Source: Halobacteriovorax sp. (GTDB lineage Bacteria; Bdellovibrionota; Bacteriovoracia; Bacteriovoracales; Bacteriovoracaceae). Taken from it: 54,805 bases of DNA. Made by a program: the position numbers and the translations under genes. Positions 1 to 8,932 of the stretch are shown here, one piece after another (position 1 is the first letter of the stretch; each line of letters begins with the position of its first letter). Location of the stretch: contig JAIFLR010000039.1 of assembly GCA_020048985.1 (NCBI GenBank), positions 1 to 54,805 of the forward strand. Reading direction: 5' to 3'. The notes below the pieces were generated by a model. The model had not been told where the DNA came from, made no database searches, and worked only from the letters and a program-made list of their open reading frames with translations.

Positions 1-135
1 AGAAAGCGCCCTATAGGCCTTCATGCCCCGGTCGGCCTGGGTATAATCACGATCCTCAGGGTATTGATACCACTCAGATGAATAACCGAACCCAGTAACG
101 GGAAGTAGAATGAGCAGGAAGAATAATTTAATCAT
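1..135 (-). CDS. Partial secreted protein (N-terminus only), unknown function
   Basis: An open frame starts with ATG at 135 and runs off the left edge of the window without a stop (45 codons visible). The first about 17 residues (MIKLFFLLILLPVTGFG) form a typical Sec signal peptide, followed by a Tyr/Asp-rich mature start (SSEWYQYPEDRDYTQADRG). The product is therefore probably exported. No family can be named from this fragment. There is no Shine-Dalgarno. A TATAAT hexamer lies six bases before the ATG, which suggests a leaderless transcript. Confidence 0.6.
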   Translation of the reverse strand, partial: MIKLFFLLILLPVTGFGYSSEWYQYPEDRDYTQADRGMKAYRALS

Positions 136-141
136 AGGCCA

Positions 142-147
142 ATTATA
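142..147 (-). promoter_or_regulatory. Putative -10 element of the left-edge gene
   Basis: Read on the minus strand, TATAAT is followed by TGGCCT and then the ATG at 135, so transcription would start at or next to the start codon. No convincing -35 is visible at 16-18 bp. The rest of 136-333 holds a short GC-rich hairpin (191-209) and AT-rich DNA with nothing else recognisable. Confidence 0.35.
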
Positions 148-333
148 ATGATTATTTACAAGTTGGAACGGCCAAGGGCGCTACAGAGGCCGGTGCCAGT
201 TTAGCACCGAAAAAAGGACCATGATTTCCACGCACTAACATTATCAAACTTTTTATGTGTAAGTTTTATAAGTCCTTTACTTCTAAAGACCAGATGAAGA
301 TATTATCGCCGGATCAACCTGACAGGAGAATGT

Positions 334-2601
334 GTGAAGAAAATTAAATCATCAGTACTATCCGTACTCACTTTAAGCTTACTTTCAACAGCATGTATGG
401 AAGTAGGATCAATTCCTCTTCTGTCAAAGAAAGAAACGAGTTCTTCCAAGAAAAAAAGCAATTTAGTGACCAATAAATCATCCTCTGTTAATGAACAGAT
501 TGGTGACGAAAACGTGAAACTTCAAGTTCTTTCGCAAAAAGCACTCAGACTTAAGATGCTCGAAGGCAACATCCTGGATGCAAGTTCGGCGACAGCAAAA
601 CTTTTGCTTAGAAGTCTTCCTCACTCTTCAGAAAAGGCCAAGAGTTTAGGCCAAAACAGAGTCAATAGCGCCAAGGCGACTGAGGAATCACTAGTACTCG
701 GTTTTCCAGTTGGTTTGGTGGGTGAACAAAATATTTTTGGCGGCGTCATTACCAAGGTCACTGATAAAACCAACGAAACTCTCGGTGGTCTTAAATTGAC
801 CGATCTAAGTCCACTCAATGTTAAAACTGTGATCGTTAGAGATGGGAATGACTTTTACCTCGCACTGGTGGGTTGTGCTTCCAGCTGTGATGAAGAAAGT
901 GAGCAGCAACCACTCATCTACATACCGATCACTGAAGTTAGTGCCAATATGGAGACAATCTACCTTGATTTGTCCTCTATCGGCCGTGGTCTGGATTTGA
1001 TCAAGATGCTGGATGAGAATGGAGATTATACTAAACTTGTTTCAGTCGCTTCTACGACAACGGCGATGGACTATTCTGTCTCAACACTTGTGTTTGATAT
1101 CGTTTCAACCATGGTTCCAGTCGGAACAACTGATATCGCCAATGCTCCAAAAACAGAATTCACAGTTCGTTGGTACTTAAAACTTAACTCGGCCTTCAAT
1201 CCAGCATTCACTTCACGTACTGCGACTGAGGGAGTTGGTTTCTTCAAAACAGAGCGTACTAAAAATGCGAAAATAACTCGTTTCTCTACAACTAATTTTG
1301 GAAAGTCTGTTAAGTACTACATTAAAAATGTACCGGAACAATTTAAACCAGTGTTTGCCAAGGCTTTTGACAACTGGAACGTAGAGTTCACAAAAATCAT
1401 CGGTCGTGATCTTTTAAGCTACGAATTTATCGATGCCTCTGACGAAAGATCTGAACTGATCGTGGCAGGAGATATCCGCTACAACGTTATGGAATGGGAT
1501 TTAAATAACAAAGCTTCTTACGGAGGCCTGGGCCCGTCAATTGCAAACCAATATACTGGTGAAACACTTTCGGCCAACGTTTTGGTTCAAGGTCCAACAA
1601 TCATCGGACTTTACACTAAATGGTTTGCACTTTCCCGCACCGCCCAGAATTTAATGGCCGAAGGTCGCACTCGTGAGGCCAATGCAGTTCTTGCTAATTT
1701 TAATAAAGAAGCATCTGCAGAAGTGAACAAAAGAAGCAAAATTAAATTTTCGATTAAGCTAGGTAATCTGGATATGAACGTACATGCTCAGAAAGTTGAG
1801 CTTGAAGATCCAATGATTAAAAACCATTTCGAAGTCGTGCCTGCGGGAGTAACTTTCGAAAAATATATGACGGGTTATTTCACAGAAATGCTTGAGCACG
1901 AGTTAGGTCACAACCTAGGACTACGTCACAATTTCAAAGGAAACCTTGGTGCCTATGAAACTGGTGAGAAAGGTTCAGTCTCTCGCTCAATCATGGAATA
2001 CCTTGGTCGACCTTACCGTCACCTAAGTGCAATTGGTCTATACGACAAAATGGCAATCTCTTACGGCTACAAAGGAATTGCTCCTAAACACCTGGACTGG
2101 TTTTGTACAGATGAAGACCAGGGCTCAGACAAAGCTTCATTTGCAGAGAAGTCTCCTGAATGTACTAAGACTGATGCCACCAGTGATCCATTCACTTTTT
2201 GGGAAGCACGTCTAGACCGCGCCATTGATATGATTCTTGATACAAAATCTGCCAGCGCTCCGGTATGGTCTGCTGCGGAAGTGACTGGTCAAGTTGATGA
2301 AGCTGTCATTGGTCTCACTGCTTATGCTTCAAGTGCAGAAAAAACAGCTGCAACGTGGACCAACTTTTTCGGAAAAGGCGAGCGCCCGGATAGCGATGAT
2401 GTTGCTGGAATCAAGAATTATGTTCTAGGGGCAATTAAGAAGAAAATCTGTAATCCAGAATTATCTTCAATCATTGCAGCTAAAGAATCTGCCGAAGCGA
2501 TCAAGCTTGCTCAAGATAACCTTGATGCGCTAAAAAAAGCGGTGGAAGCGAAAACAATTGAAGTGGCGACCTATACTGCTGAAGATCTGAACTGCGAATA
2601 A
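334..2601 (+). CDS. Zinc-dependent metalloprotease lipoprotein (HELGH...GLRH type)
   Basis: A 755-residue lipoprotein: the signal peptide ends in a lipobox (LLSTAC, Cys21), so it should be membrane-anchored and face the periplasm or surface. The zinc site is H522-E523-L-G-H526 followed by N-L-G-L-R-H532, i.e. HExxHxxGxxH with a metzincin-like third His. The flanking GLRHNFKG resembles the DUF4953-type zinc proteases. A Met follows downstream in SRSIMEYL, as expected for a Met-turn. The first about 300 residues show no domain I recognise. The C-terminus is a charged helical stretch. GTG start at 334 is supported by an AGGAG Shine-Dalgarno at 324-328. The gene is single and closed by a strong terminator. 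The likely role is hydrolysis of extracellular or prey protein; the substrate is unknown. Confidence 0.85.
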   Translation: MKKIKSSVLSVLTLSLLSTACMEVGSIPLLSKKETSSSKKKSNLVTNKSSSVNEQIGDENVKLQVLSQKALRLKMLEGNILDASSATAKLLLRSLPHSSEKAKSLGQNRVNSAKATEESLVLGFPVGLVGEQNIFGGVITKVTDKTNETLGGLKLTDLSPLNVKTVIVRDGNDFYLALVGCASSCDEESEQQPLIYIPITEVSANMETIYLDLSSIGRGLDLIKMLDENGDYTKLVSVASTTTAMDYSVSTLVFDIVSTMVPVGTTDIANAPKTEFTVRWYLKLNSAFNPAFTSRTATEGVGFFKTERTKNAKITRFSTTNFGKSVKYYIKNVPEQFKPVFAKAFDNWNVEFTKIIGRDLLSYEFIDASDERSELIVAGDIRYNVMEWDLNNKASYGGLGPSIANQYTGETLSANVLVQGPTIIGLYTKWFALSRTAQNLMAEGRTREANAVLANFNKEASAEVNKRSKIKFSIKLGNLDMNVHAQKVELEDPMIKNHFEVVPAGVTFEKYMTGYFTEMLEHELGHNLGLRHNFKGNLGAYETGEKGSVSRSIMEYLGRPYRHLSAIGLYDKMAISYGYKGIAPKHLDWFCTDEDQGSDKASFAEKSPECTKTDATSDPFTFWEARLDRAIDMILDTKSASAPVWSAAEVTGQVDEAVIGLTAYASSAEKTAATWTNFFGKGERPDSDDVAGIKNYVLGAIKKKICNPELSSIIAAKESAEAIKLAQDNLDALKKAVEAKTIEVATYTAEDLNCE

Positions 2602-2614
2602 TCTAAAGACTTCC

Positions 2615-2643
2615 AAAAGCCACCTTCGGGTGGCTTTTTTTTT
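2615..2643 (+). terminator. Rho-independent terminator after the metalloprotease
   Basis: Perfect GCCACC / GGTGGC stem with a TTCG tetraloop, preceded by AAAA and followed by nine or more T. It begins 14 bases after the stop codon. Confidence 0.93.
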
Positions 2644-2729
2644 ATCCCCTTCTCATTCGGTTATTTTCTCCTTCAAGCTTCAGGCACACATGTTGCAGAT
2701 TACAATCCTGTCAGTGGCAGGAGGTTTGT

Positions 2730-2981
2730 ATGAAGCGATATGCGTTCTTTGTTCTTGCAACTATAGTGGCCCAATCAACTTTGGCCGATGCGAATAATAC
2801 GAAATCGCAGGCGCCCAAGGAAGACAAGCAGCGAATGGAAGCGAAGCCCTCAAGTGTTGTGGGTGGCGCTGAAAGCGGCAACCTCAAGGATAGAACATCT
2901 GAGGAAGAAAGGCAGCGCCACGAAATGGAAAAACAAAAACAGCTCTACGAATACGAAGGACAATACCGTAAAGGCCTCTAG
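2730..2981 (+). CDS. Small secreted highly charged protein, unknown function
   Basis: 83 residues. A clean Sec signal peptide (MKRYAFFVLATIVAQSTLADA, cleavage after about Ala19) is followed by a very hydrophilic, probably disordered mature part rich in Lys, Glu and Gln. It ends in a Glu/Arg/Gln helix that could form a short coiled coil. An AGGAGG Shine-Dalgarno lies about five bases before the ATG, which makes the gene likely real despite its size. Its stop overlaps the stop of the convergent TonB-receptor gene by four bases, so there is no room for a terminator. No family recognised. Confidence 0.7.
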   Translation: MKRYAFFVLATIVAQSTLADANNTKSQAPKEDKQRMEAKPSSVVGGAESGNLKDRTSEEERQRHEMEKQKQLYEYEGQYRKGL

Positions 2982-4921
2982 AAAGAGTATTGAACTCCTG
3001 CCACCACATGCCGTGCCGCCAGAGGAGCGATGTCTTTAAGGGTAGAGGTATGAAGTCTCGCTTCTTGATTGAGAATATTTTTGATCCTTCCAAAGAAGCT
3101 GTATTTGCCTGCACTTTTAATCAGGTCATAAGTAAATCCAGCATTCAAAAGTGTGAAGCTGTCTGTGCGCAGTTCATTCGGAGCTGTTTTAGTTTGTTCA
3201 AAATTATACTGAGCTTCGACATCTGCAAGCACACGATCTTTGGCCCATTCAAAACCTAAAGTGACTCTCGGCGGAGAAATGCGAGGTAAATTTTTACCCG
3301 AATCAATATTCTTAGCACGCACCAGATCGGCCCTGGTCACGATGTTCCACGGGGTTTCTCCTAACTTTTTCTTCCCATCAATTTCAAAACCATAAAAGAG
3401 GGCATCAACTTGCTCGTAGTTATAAATATCAAATCCAGAATCAACATCGGCAACACCAGAATTAATCAGGGCAATATAGTCTTGAAATTTTTGAGTGTAG
3501 ACGGTCAAAGATAAATTTTCATTATTTGTTTCGTATTTTAGACCCAGATCCAGAGCATAGGCCCTTTCATTTTTTAGACTGTCGTTACCTTGTTCAAAGA
3601 TCCCTGTCGCCAAATGGGCGCCGTCCGCAAATAATTCCTGAGCATTCGGCAATCGCTCAGAGTAGCTGAAGCTAGATAAAACGGAGGATTCCTTTTTGAA
3701 CTGATGCCTAAAACCAAAAGAGCCGTTGAGGCCATTAAAGTTTTTTTCTTTTCCATCACTAGACTGGTCGTGAATATGTGAATTTTCGGCCCGTGCACCC
3801 AAGCTGTAGGTGCTCTTTCCTTTAGATATTTCCTGAAGCGTAAAAAGAGAGATGCCCTTATTTTTTGTCGTCGGTAAAAAGGCTTCTTCACCGACAGCAG
3901 AAAAATTAGAGTTTAGTGTTTGTAATCCACTGATACCCTTAATTTCTTTGAACAAAGTCATAAACTCCAACCGAGTCTCATTCCCCTCGTTGGCAAAAGT
4001 TGTACCAACTTCCCCGTTTTCAATTTCCTTATGTCCATAATCTGATTGTGCAGTCTTGAGGCGCACACTTTGTAAGACCTCGCCATCAAACTTATATTCG
4101 CCGTGAAGTTCAACTCTATTTTGCTTCATTTTAATATCAACATTTTCCTCGGCCGGAGTTCCGTAGAAATTATCAAAGTAGTAATAGGACATTCCCAAAT
4201 ATCCTTTGGAAAAGATACGGGAAGCCCCCAATGCTGCAGTCTTTTGAACACTCGGACTGTTGGGAAGCTTGTCTTCTGCTTCATACTCTCCTGGAGCGTC
4301 CAGATATTCAGATTTCTGATTCCCAGGTATCTTCAGATCATTAGCATTTCTGTAGCCACCATCCAGATGAAACATCCACTTATTTGCGCCGTAATCAAGT
4401 TTAGCCGCTGTGCCCACAGCATTTTGAGAGGAATCCCCCTGAAGCTGAAGCTCAGAAATACTGCCTTGGTCAAAAGTTGAATGAATTCGTGTTGTGTTCA
4501 CATTAACCACACCACCCACGGCACTTGAACCGTAAAGCATACTCATGGGACCACGGACAACCTCAACAGAATCAATCACCAGTGTATCAATTGGTACTGC
4601 ATGGTCCACACTTTGAGATGAGGCATCTAAAACGCCCAAGCCATTTTGCAGAACTCGAATGCGGTCTCCATCTAATCCACGAATAACCGGACGAGAGGCA
4701 TTAGGACCAAAAGAGGAACTTTGAACACCGGCCTCACTTCTGAGAGTGTCACCCAAAGTACTTTCACGGCGCTTTCGTAATTCGTTTTGTTTGAGTGTTG
4801 TAACACTTGGGACAAAATCCACAAGGGTATTAGAAGTTCCCTGATGGGAGACCTCAATGGTGCCGAGATTTTCATCGGCAAAAGATGAAAGGGAAAAAAG
4901 AACTAAAAAAATGTGTAACAT
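2978..4921 (-). CDS. TonB-dependent outer-membrane receptor (ZnuD-like subgroup)
   Basis: 647 residues with the start chosen here. It has a signal peptide (MLHIFLVLFSLSSFA), then a plug domain with the usual landmarks (PVIRGLDGDRIRVLQNG, VEVVRGPMSMLYGSSAVGG, VVNV), and a barrel ending in the canonical aromatic terminus (VQYSF). The plug motifs with DASSQSVDHAV recall the ZnuD-type zinc receptors, but the substrate cannot be fixed from sequence; no long His-rich loop is present. A TTG start at 4939 is possible. ATG 4921 is preferred because GAGG lies seven bases upstream and the signal peptide begins cleanly. The ATG is seven bases after the kup stop, so the two genes are co-transcribed. Energy would come from a TonB such as the one at 13292-13954. 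Confidence 0.9.
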   Translation of the reverse strand: MLHIFLVLFSLSSFADENLGTIEVSHQGTSNTLVDFVPSVTTLKQNELRKRRESTLGDTLRSEAGVQSSSFGPNASRPVIRGLDGDRIRVLQNGLGVLDASSQSVDHAVPIDTLVIDSVEVVRGPMSMLYGSSAVGGVVNVNTTRIHSTFDQGSISELQLQGDSSQNAVGTAAKLDYGANKWMFHLDGGYRNANDLKIPGNQKSEYLDAPGEYEAEDKLPNSPSVQKTAALGASRIFSKGYLGMSYYYFDNFYGTPAEENVDIKMKQNRVELHGEYKFDGEVLQSVRLKTAQSDYGHKEIENGEVGTTFANEGNETRLEFMTLFKEIKGISGLQTLNSNFSAVGEEAFLPTTKNKGISLFTLQEISKGKSTYSLGARAENSHIHDQSSDGKEKNFNGLNGSFGFRHQFKKESSVLSSFSYSERLPNAQELFADGAHLATGIFEQGNDSLKNERAYALDLGLKYETNNENLSLTVYTQKFQDYIALINSGVADVDSGFDIYNYEQVDALFYGFEIDGKKKLGETPWNIVTRADLVRAKNIDSGKNLPRISPPRVTLGFEWAKDRVLADVEAQYNFEQTKTAPNELRTDSFTLLNAGFTYDLIKSAGKYSFFGRIKNILNQEARLHTSTLKDIAPLAARHVVAGVQYSF

Positions 4922-4928
4922 CAAAACC

Positions 4929-6809
4929 TCAAAGATCAATCATAGATCCAATTTCAAATACTCTGCTTCTTGGGATCTGAAAGAAGTGAGTAGCCGGCTG
5001 AGCATTCCTGGACATCATAGCAAAAAGCTTTTCTCGCCATAGGGACATGCCTTCTCTATTTGTAGCAATGATATGCTCTCGTCCAAGGAAAAAAGTCGAT
5101 TGGTCAGCATCAAAACTTAAACCACCATCCAACTGCAGGCCTTTCATCGCTTGCGGAACGTTAGGCATATCCATAAAACCGTACTGAATGATCACTTTAT
5201 AAATATGGGGTCCAATGTTTTGCAGTCTCACGCGATTTGATTCCGGAACATGGGGTATATCAACAGTTTGAACGAACAAAAATATCATATGCTCGTGGAC
5301 ACATTTAAAATGCTTAAAACTTTGTGCCAGTGTCGGGGGAGTATATTGAGGGTGACCAGACATATACACGGCTACACCAGGGACTCTTTGAGGTGGGTTC
5401 GTGCGAATAGAATGCAAAAAATCATTAAGTGGTAAAATAATTTCAAGCATTCGGGCAGAAAGGATTTGTCGCCCCTTGTGCCAAGTGGTCATGACAGTAA
5501 AGATCAGTAGACCAACAACTAGTGGAAACCAGCCACCATGAAGAACTTTAAGCAGGTTGGCACCCCAAAATGATCCTTCAATCACGATAAAAAAACCACA
5601 GAGCAAAAAAGCAGCGATCTTGTTCCAGTTCCAGCTATAAACCGCTACAAAGTAAAAAAGTATCGTTGTGATTACCATCGTTGTAGTCACGGCGATGCCG
5701 TAAGCAGCCGCTAGGTTACTGGATGTTTTAAATGTTAAAACCAAAGTTATACACGAGATCATGAGAAGCGTGTTCACGGTCCGTACGTAAATCTGACCAA
5801 ATTCTTCGCTCGAAGTGTGGTCAATCGTGACACGAGGGATGTATTGAAGTTGAACTGCCTGCATCGTGATGGAAAAAACACCTGTGATTAAGGCTTGAGA
5901 AGCAATACAAGTTGAAAGGGTCGCAATAATGATCAAAGGTATAAGCGCCCAATCTGGGGCCATTAAAAAGAACGGACTCTCGATCGCTTTGGGATTTTGT
6001 AATAATAGTGCCCCTTGCCCAAAGTAATTGATAATCAAAGCAGGTAAAACGACAACAAACCAAGCAATTCGAATAGGACTCTTTCCGAAATGTCCCAGGT
6101 CTGAATACAAGGCCTCGCCTCCAGTGACAACTAGGAAGACTGAGCCTAGGACCACAAAACCTTTCCAGGCATTAATCATGAAAAAATTAACGGCGTACAT
6201 TGGGTTAACAGCCATTAGAATCTCTGGTTTCTCAATAATTTTGGATACACCTAAAACCAAAAGAATAACAAACCACAGTAGCGTAATTGGGCCAAAAACC
6301 TTGCCGACCTTGGTTGTGCCATGCTTTTGAATAGAAAAAAGCCCGATTAAAATTGTGATGGTGATCGGAAGAATGTAGTTATGTAATTTGGGGGCTGCAA
6401 TCTCAAGCCCCTCTACTGCTGATAACACCGAAATCGCCGGAGTGATGATTCCATCACCGTAAAGTAAGGCCGTTCCAAAAATTCCCAGCAAAGTCAGAAC
6501 CCGTAAAACTTTTGGTGATTTTAAGCTGACTGTCCCAAGAAGTGCTGTCAAAGCCAGCACTCCGCCCTCGCCCTGGTTGTCGGCCCGAACAATAAAAACT
6601 AAATACTTAATGGAAACAACTATGATCAAAGACCAAAAAATCAGAGAAAGAATTCCAAAAATATTTTCCGGGGCAACTGCTATGTTGTGAGCGTGGTGGA
6701 AAGACTCCTTTAAGGCATAAAGGGGACTGGTTCCAATATCACCGTAAACCACACCTAGAGCGGACAAAGCCAAAAGGCTTTTATACTTTGCAGAATTATT
6801 TTCTTTCAT
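4929..6809 (-). CDS. kup: KUP family low-affinity potassium uptake protein
   Basis: 626 residues, the normal length of the KUP/HAK/KT family. The N-terminal signature GVVYGDIGTSPLYALKE is diagnostic. About twelve hydrophobic segments are followed by a cytoplasmic C-terminal domain (from about residue 470; VAVYMSGHPQYTPP). It takes up K+ with H+ across the inner membrane. No Shine-Dalgarno precedes the ATG; a good promoter (TTGAAT, 16 bp, TATAAT) places the transcript start within about two bases of the ATG. The TonB receptor follows directly, which suggests shared regulation of ion and metal homeostasis. Confidence 0.96.
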   Translation of the reverse strand: MKENNSAKYKSLLALSALGVVYGDIGTSPLYALKESFHHAHNIAVAPENIFGILSLIFWSLIIVVSIKYLVFIVRADNQGEGGVLALTALLGTVSLKSPKVLRVLTLLGIFGTALLYGDGIITPAISVLSAVEGLEIAAPKLHNYILPITITILIGLFSIQKHGTTKVGKVFGPITLLWFVILLVLGVSKIIEKPEILMAVNPMYAVNFFMINAWKGFVVLGSVFLVVTGGEALYSDLGHFGKSPIRIAWFVVVLPALIINYFGQGALLLQNPKAIESPFFLMAPDWALIPLIIIATLSTCIASQALITGVFSITMQAVQLQYIPRVTIDHTSSEEFGQIYVRTVNTLLMISCITLVLTFKTSSNLAAAYGIAVTTTMVITTILFYFVAVYSWNWNKIAAFLLCGFFIVIEGSFWGANLLKVLHGGWFPLVVGLLIFTVMTTWHKGRQILSARMLEIILPLNDFLHSIRTNPPQRVPGVAVYMSGHPQYTPPTLAQSFKHFKCVHEHMIFLFVQTVDIPHVPESNRVRLQNIGPHIYKVIIQYGFMDMPNVPQAMKGLQLDGGLSFDADQSTFFLGREHIIATNREGMSLWREKLFAMMSRNAQPATHFFQIPRSRVFEIGSMIDL

Positions 6810-6817
6810 TGACGGAT

Positions 6818-6845
6818 ATTATATTGGACGCGTCAAGTCATTCAA
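6818..6845 (-). promoter_or_regulatory. kup promoter, probably leaderless
   Basis: Minus strand: -35 TTGAAT (6840-6845), 16-bp spacer, -10 TATAAT (6818-6823), then eight bases to the ATG at 6809. No ribosome binding site fits in that space. Confidence 0.65.
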
Positions 6846-6896
6846 CACAAAGTGTTCATGCAATGTCTAATGTCATTGAATGAAATTTTAGGCAAA

Positions 6897-7688
6897 ATGA
6901 ACATCTTTATGAATGATAAATACTGCATGATAGTTGGCCCTATTTTATTGATCCACCTCTTTTTTGCCGTGGCCGTAGTCAAAAAAAATCTCAGTGTCAT
7001 AGATACCGCTTGGGGGTTGGGCTTTATTCTGATGGGCCTGATTGGATCCTTCTTGGGTCAATGGGCCTCGAGTCGCGAACTAGTGGTACTAGGTATGGTT
7101 GCTCTGTGGGGTATAAGGCTTTCTTTATTTATCCATTCCAGAAACAGTGGCAAAGGAGAAGATTTCCGCTACGCCAATTGGAGAAAAGACTGGGGTAAAA
7201 ACACAAACGTAATTGCGTATTTTAAAGTCTACTGGCTACAAATATTTTTAATGATAATTGTCGGCCTCCCGCTATTTGCTGCTCACGAAAGCACAGATTC
7301 CCAGCTAAATTGGATCAATATATTGGGAATCGTTATTTGGACCATTGGTCTGACATGGGAAAGTGTCGCAGATTATCAAAAAAATATATTTAAATCTATT
7401 CCCGGCAACCACAACAAAGTGTTTCAAGGTGGAGTTTGGGCATTTAGCCGACATCCCAATTATTTTGGGGAAGCCTTTTTATGGTGGGGAATAGCCCTAG
7501 TGAGCCTGGACGGAAATAATTCCTGGGCACTCATTGGGCCGGCGTTTCTTACATTTTTGCTCTGGAAAGTATCTGGTGTCCCCTTGGTAGAACAGAGACA
7601 CGCTAATAATCCAGAATATCAGGCCTACAAGGCCAGAACACCTGTCCTCATCCCAAGTTTTAAAATTATGTTCAGGAAGAAAAGATGA
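6897..7688 (+). CDS. DUF1295 family integral membrane protein (steroid-5-alpha-reductase-like)
   Basis: About 263 residues and six to seven hydrophobic segments. The early VIDTAWGLGF motif and the late SRHPNYFGEAFLWWG signature define DUF1295, in the steroid 5-alpha-reductase / isoprenylcysteine methyltransferase superfamily. By family analogy it is an inner-membrane lipid-modifying reductase or methyltransferase. An upstream GTG (6852) would extend it by 15 residues; ATG 6897 is preferred because the preceding TAGG gives a weak Shine-Dalgarno and the extension is not membrane-like. First gene of a lipid operon; its TGA overlaps the next ATG (ATGA). DUF1295, an FAD oxidoreductase, DUF1365 and CFA-type methyltransferases co-occur in many proteobacterial lipid clusters. 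Confidence 0.87.
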   Translation: MNIFMNDKYCMIVGPILLIHLFFAVAVVKKNLSVIDTAWGLGFILMGLIGSFLGQWASSRELVVLGMVALWGIRLSLFIHSRNSGKGEDFRYANWRKDWGKNTNVIAYFKVYWLQIFLMIIVGLPLFAAHESTDSQLNWINILGIVIWTIGLTWESVADYQKNIFKSIPGNHNKVFQGGVWAFSRHPNYFGEAFLWWGIALVSLDGNNSWALIGPAFLTFLLWKVSGVPLVEQRHANNPEYQAYKARTPVLIPSFKIMFRKKR

Positions 7689-8932
7689 AAGTAGCAGTTA
7701 TTGGAAGTGGAATTTCAGGAATGGTGTGTGGTCATGTTCTGGCCCGGGAGCATGAAGTTCATTTGTTTGAAGCCTCATCAAGACTAGGCGGACATACGCA
7801 CACTCATCAAATCGAAGTGGCTTCCGGGAAGTACGCTATAGACACTGGATTCATCGTACATAATGACCGGAACTATCCCCATTTTTTAAAGCTGATGGCA
7901 AAGCTAGGAGTCGAAACTAAGGACTCCTCAATGAGTTTTAGTGTCAAGGTTGAGGAGAAAGGCCTTGAATACAATGGGACGAGCCTGAATTCATTATTCT
8001 GCCAGAGAAAAAATATTTTAAGACCATCATTCTATAAAATGATCAAAGATATTTTGAGATTTAACAAGGAAGCCACTGAGTATTTTATCAAGCATAAAGT
8101 GCTGGCCCCAAACGAGATGTCCCTTGAAGAATATCTAAAAATTAACAAGTACTCGAAAGAATTCATCGAGCACTATATTATGCCCATGGGAGCTGCGATT
8201 TGGTCTGCCAGTCGTGAGGAAATGAAAAAATTCCCCCTCCACTTTTTTGTGAGATTTTTCCATCACCATGGAATGCTTACAGTGGATGATAGACCCCAAT
8301 GGCGCGTGCTCAAAGAAGGATCGAGTTCCTACATTGAGAAATTAACTAAAAACTTTGAAGACAACATTCATCTCAATACGCCAATCACTTCTGTCACAAG
8401 AAATGCCAACGGAGCTTTACTCAACAATGACATGCCCTTTGATCAAGTCATATTTGCTTGCCATGCAAACCAAACTTTAGAGATTTTAAAGGATCCATCG
8501 CCTCAAGAAAAAAAAGTGATGAGTGGATTCTCCTATCGGCCCAATGATGTGATCCTTCATACCGACACGTCAGTATTACCTGCGAGTAAGCTGGGTCACG
8601 CCAGTTGGAACTATTACCTCCCTAAAGTTAAATTGGACCGAGTGGCCGTCACTTATCATATGAATATTCTCCAGGGGATAAGTGCACCAGAAACTTTCTT
8701 AGTTTCGCTCAATATGGACCATTTAATTGATCCAAAAAAAGTTCTTAAAAAAATCCCCTACTCTCACCCTGTTTATAGTCAGTCGGCCGTGGATTCACAA
8801 AAACTTTGGAGCACTATCAGTCACCAAAACTCAAAAACACATTTTTGTGGCGCTTACTGGGGCAATGGTTTTCACGAAGACGGAGTCAAGAGTGCACTAA
8901 ATGTGGCCTCAACCTTTGGTCTAGAACTATGA
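7685..8932 (+). CDS. FAD-dependent amine-oxidase-type oxidoreductase
   Basis: 415 residues. An N-terminal Rossmann fingerprint (VIGSGISGMVCGHVL ... HLFEASSRLGGHTHT) is the dinucleotide-binding motif of the flavin amine oxidase / phytoene desaturase-like superfamily. DTGFIVHNDRNYP and the C-terminal FCGAYWGNGFHEDGVKSA are typical of the COG2907 subfamily found beside DUF1365 and CFA synthase genes. The likely role is oxidation or desaturation of a membrane fatty acyl chain. ATGA overlaps at both ends imply translational coupling. The substrate is inferred from context only. Confidence 0.88.
   Translation: MKVAVIGSGISGMVCGHVLAREHEVHLFEASSRLGGHTHTHQIEVASGKYAIDTGFIVHNDRNYPHFLKLMAKLGVETKDSSMSFSVKVEEKGLEYNGTSLNSLFCQRKNILRPSFYKMIKDILRFNKEATEYFIKHKVLAPNEMSLEEYLKINKYSKEFIEHYIMPMGAAIWSASREEMKKFPLHFFVRFFHHHGMLTVDDRPQWRVLKEGSSSYIEKLTKNFEDNIHLNTPITSVTRNANGALLNNDMPFDQVIFACHANQTLEILKDPSPQEKKVMSGFSYRPNDVILHTDTSVLPASKLGHASWNYYLPKVKLDRVAVTYHMNILQGISAPETFLVSLNMDHLIDPKKVLKKIPYSHPVYSQSAVDSQKLWSTISHQNSKTHFCGAYWGNGFHEDGVKSALNVASTFGLEL

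Noticed and set aside
191-209. Hairpin CGGTGC / GCACCG upstream of the metalloprotease gene
   Set aside because: No T-run follows on either strand, and no conserved riboswitch core can be recognised; a six-base stem can arise by chance.
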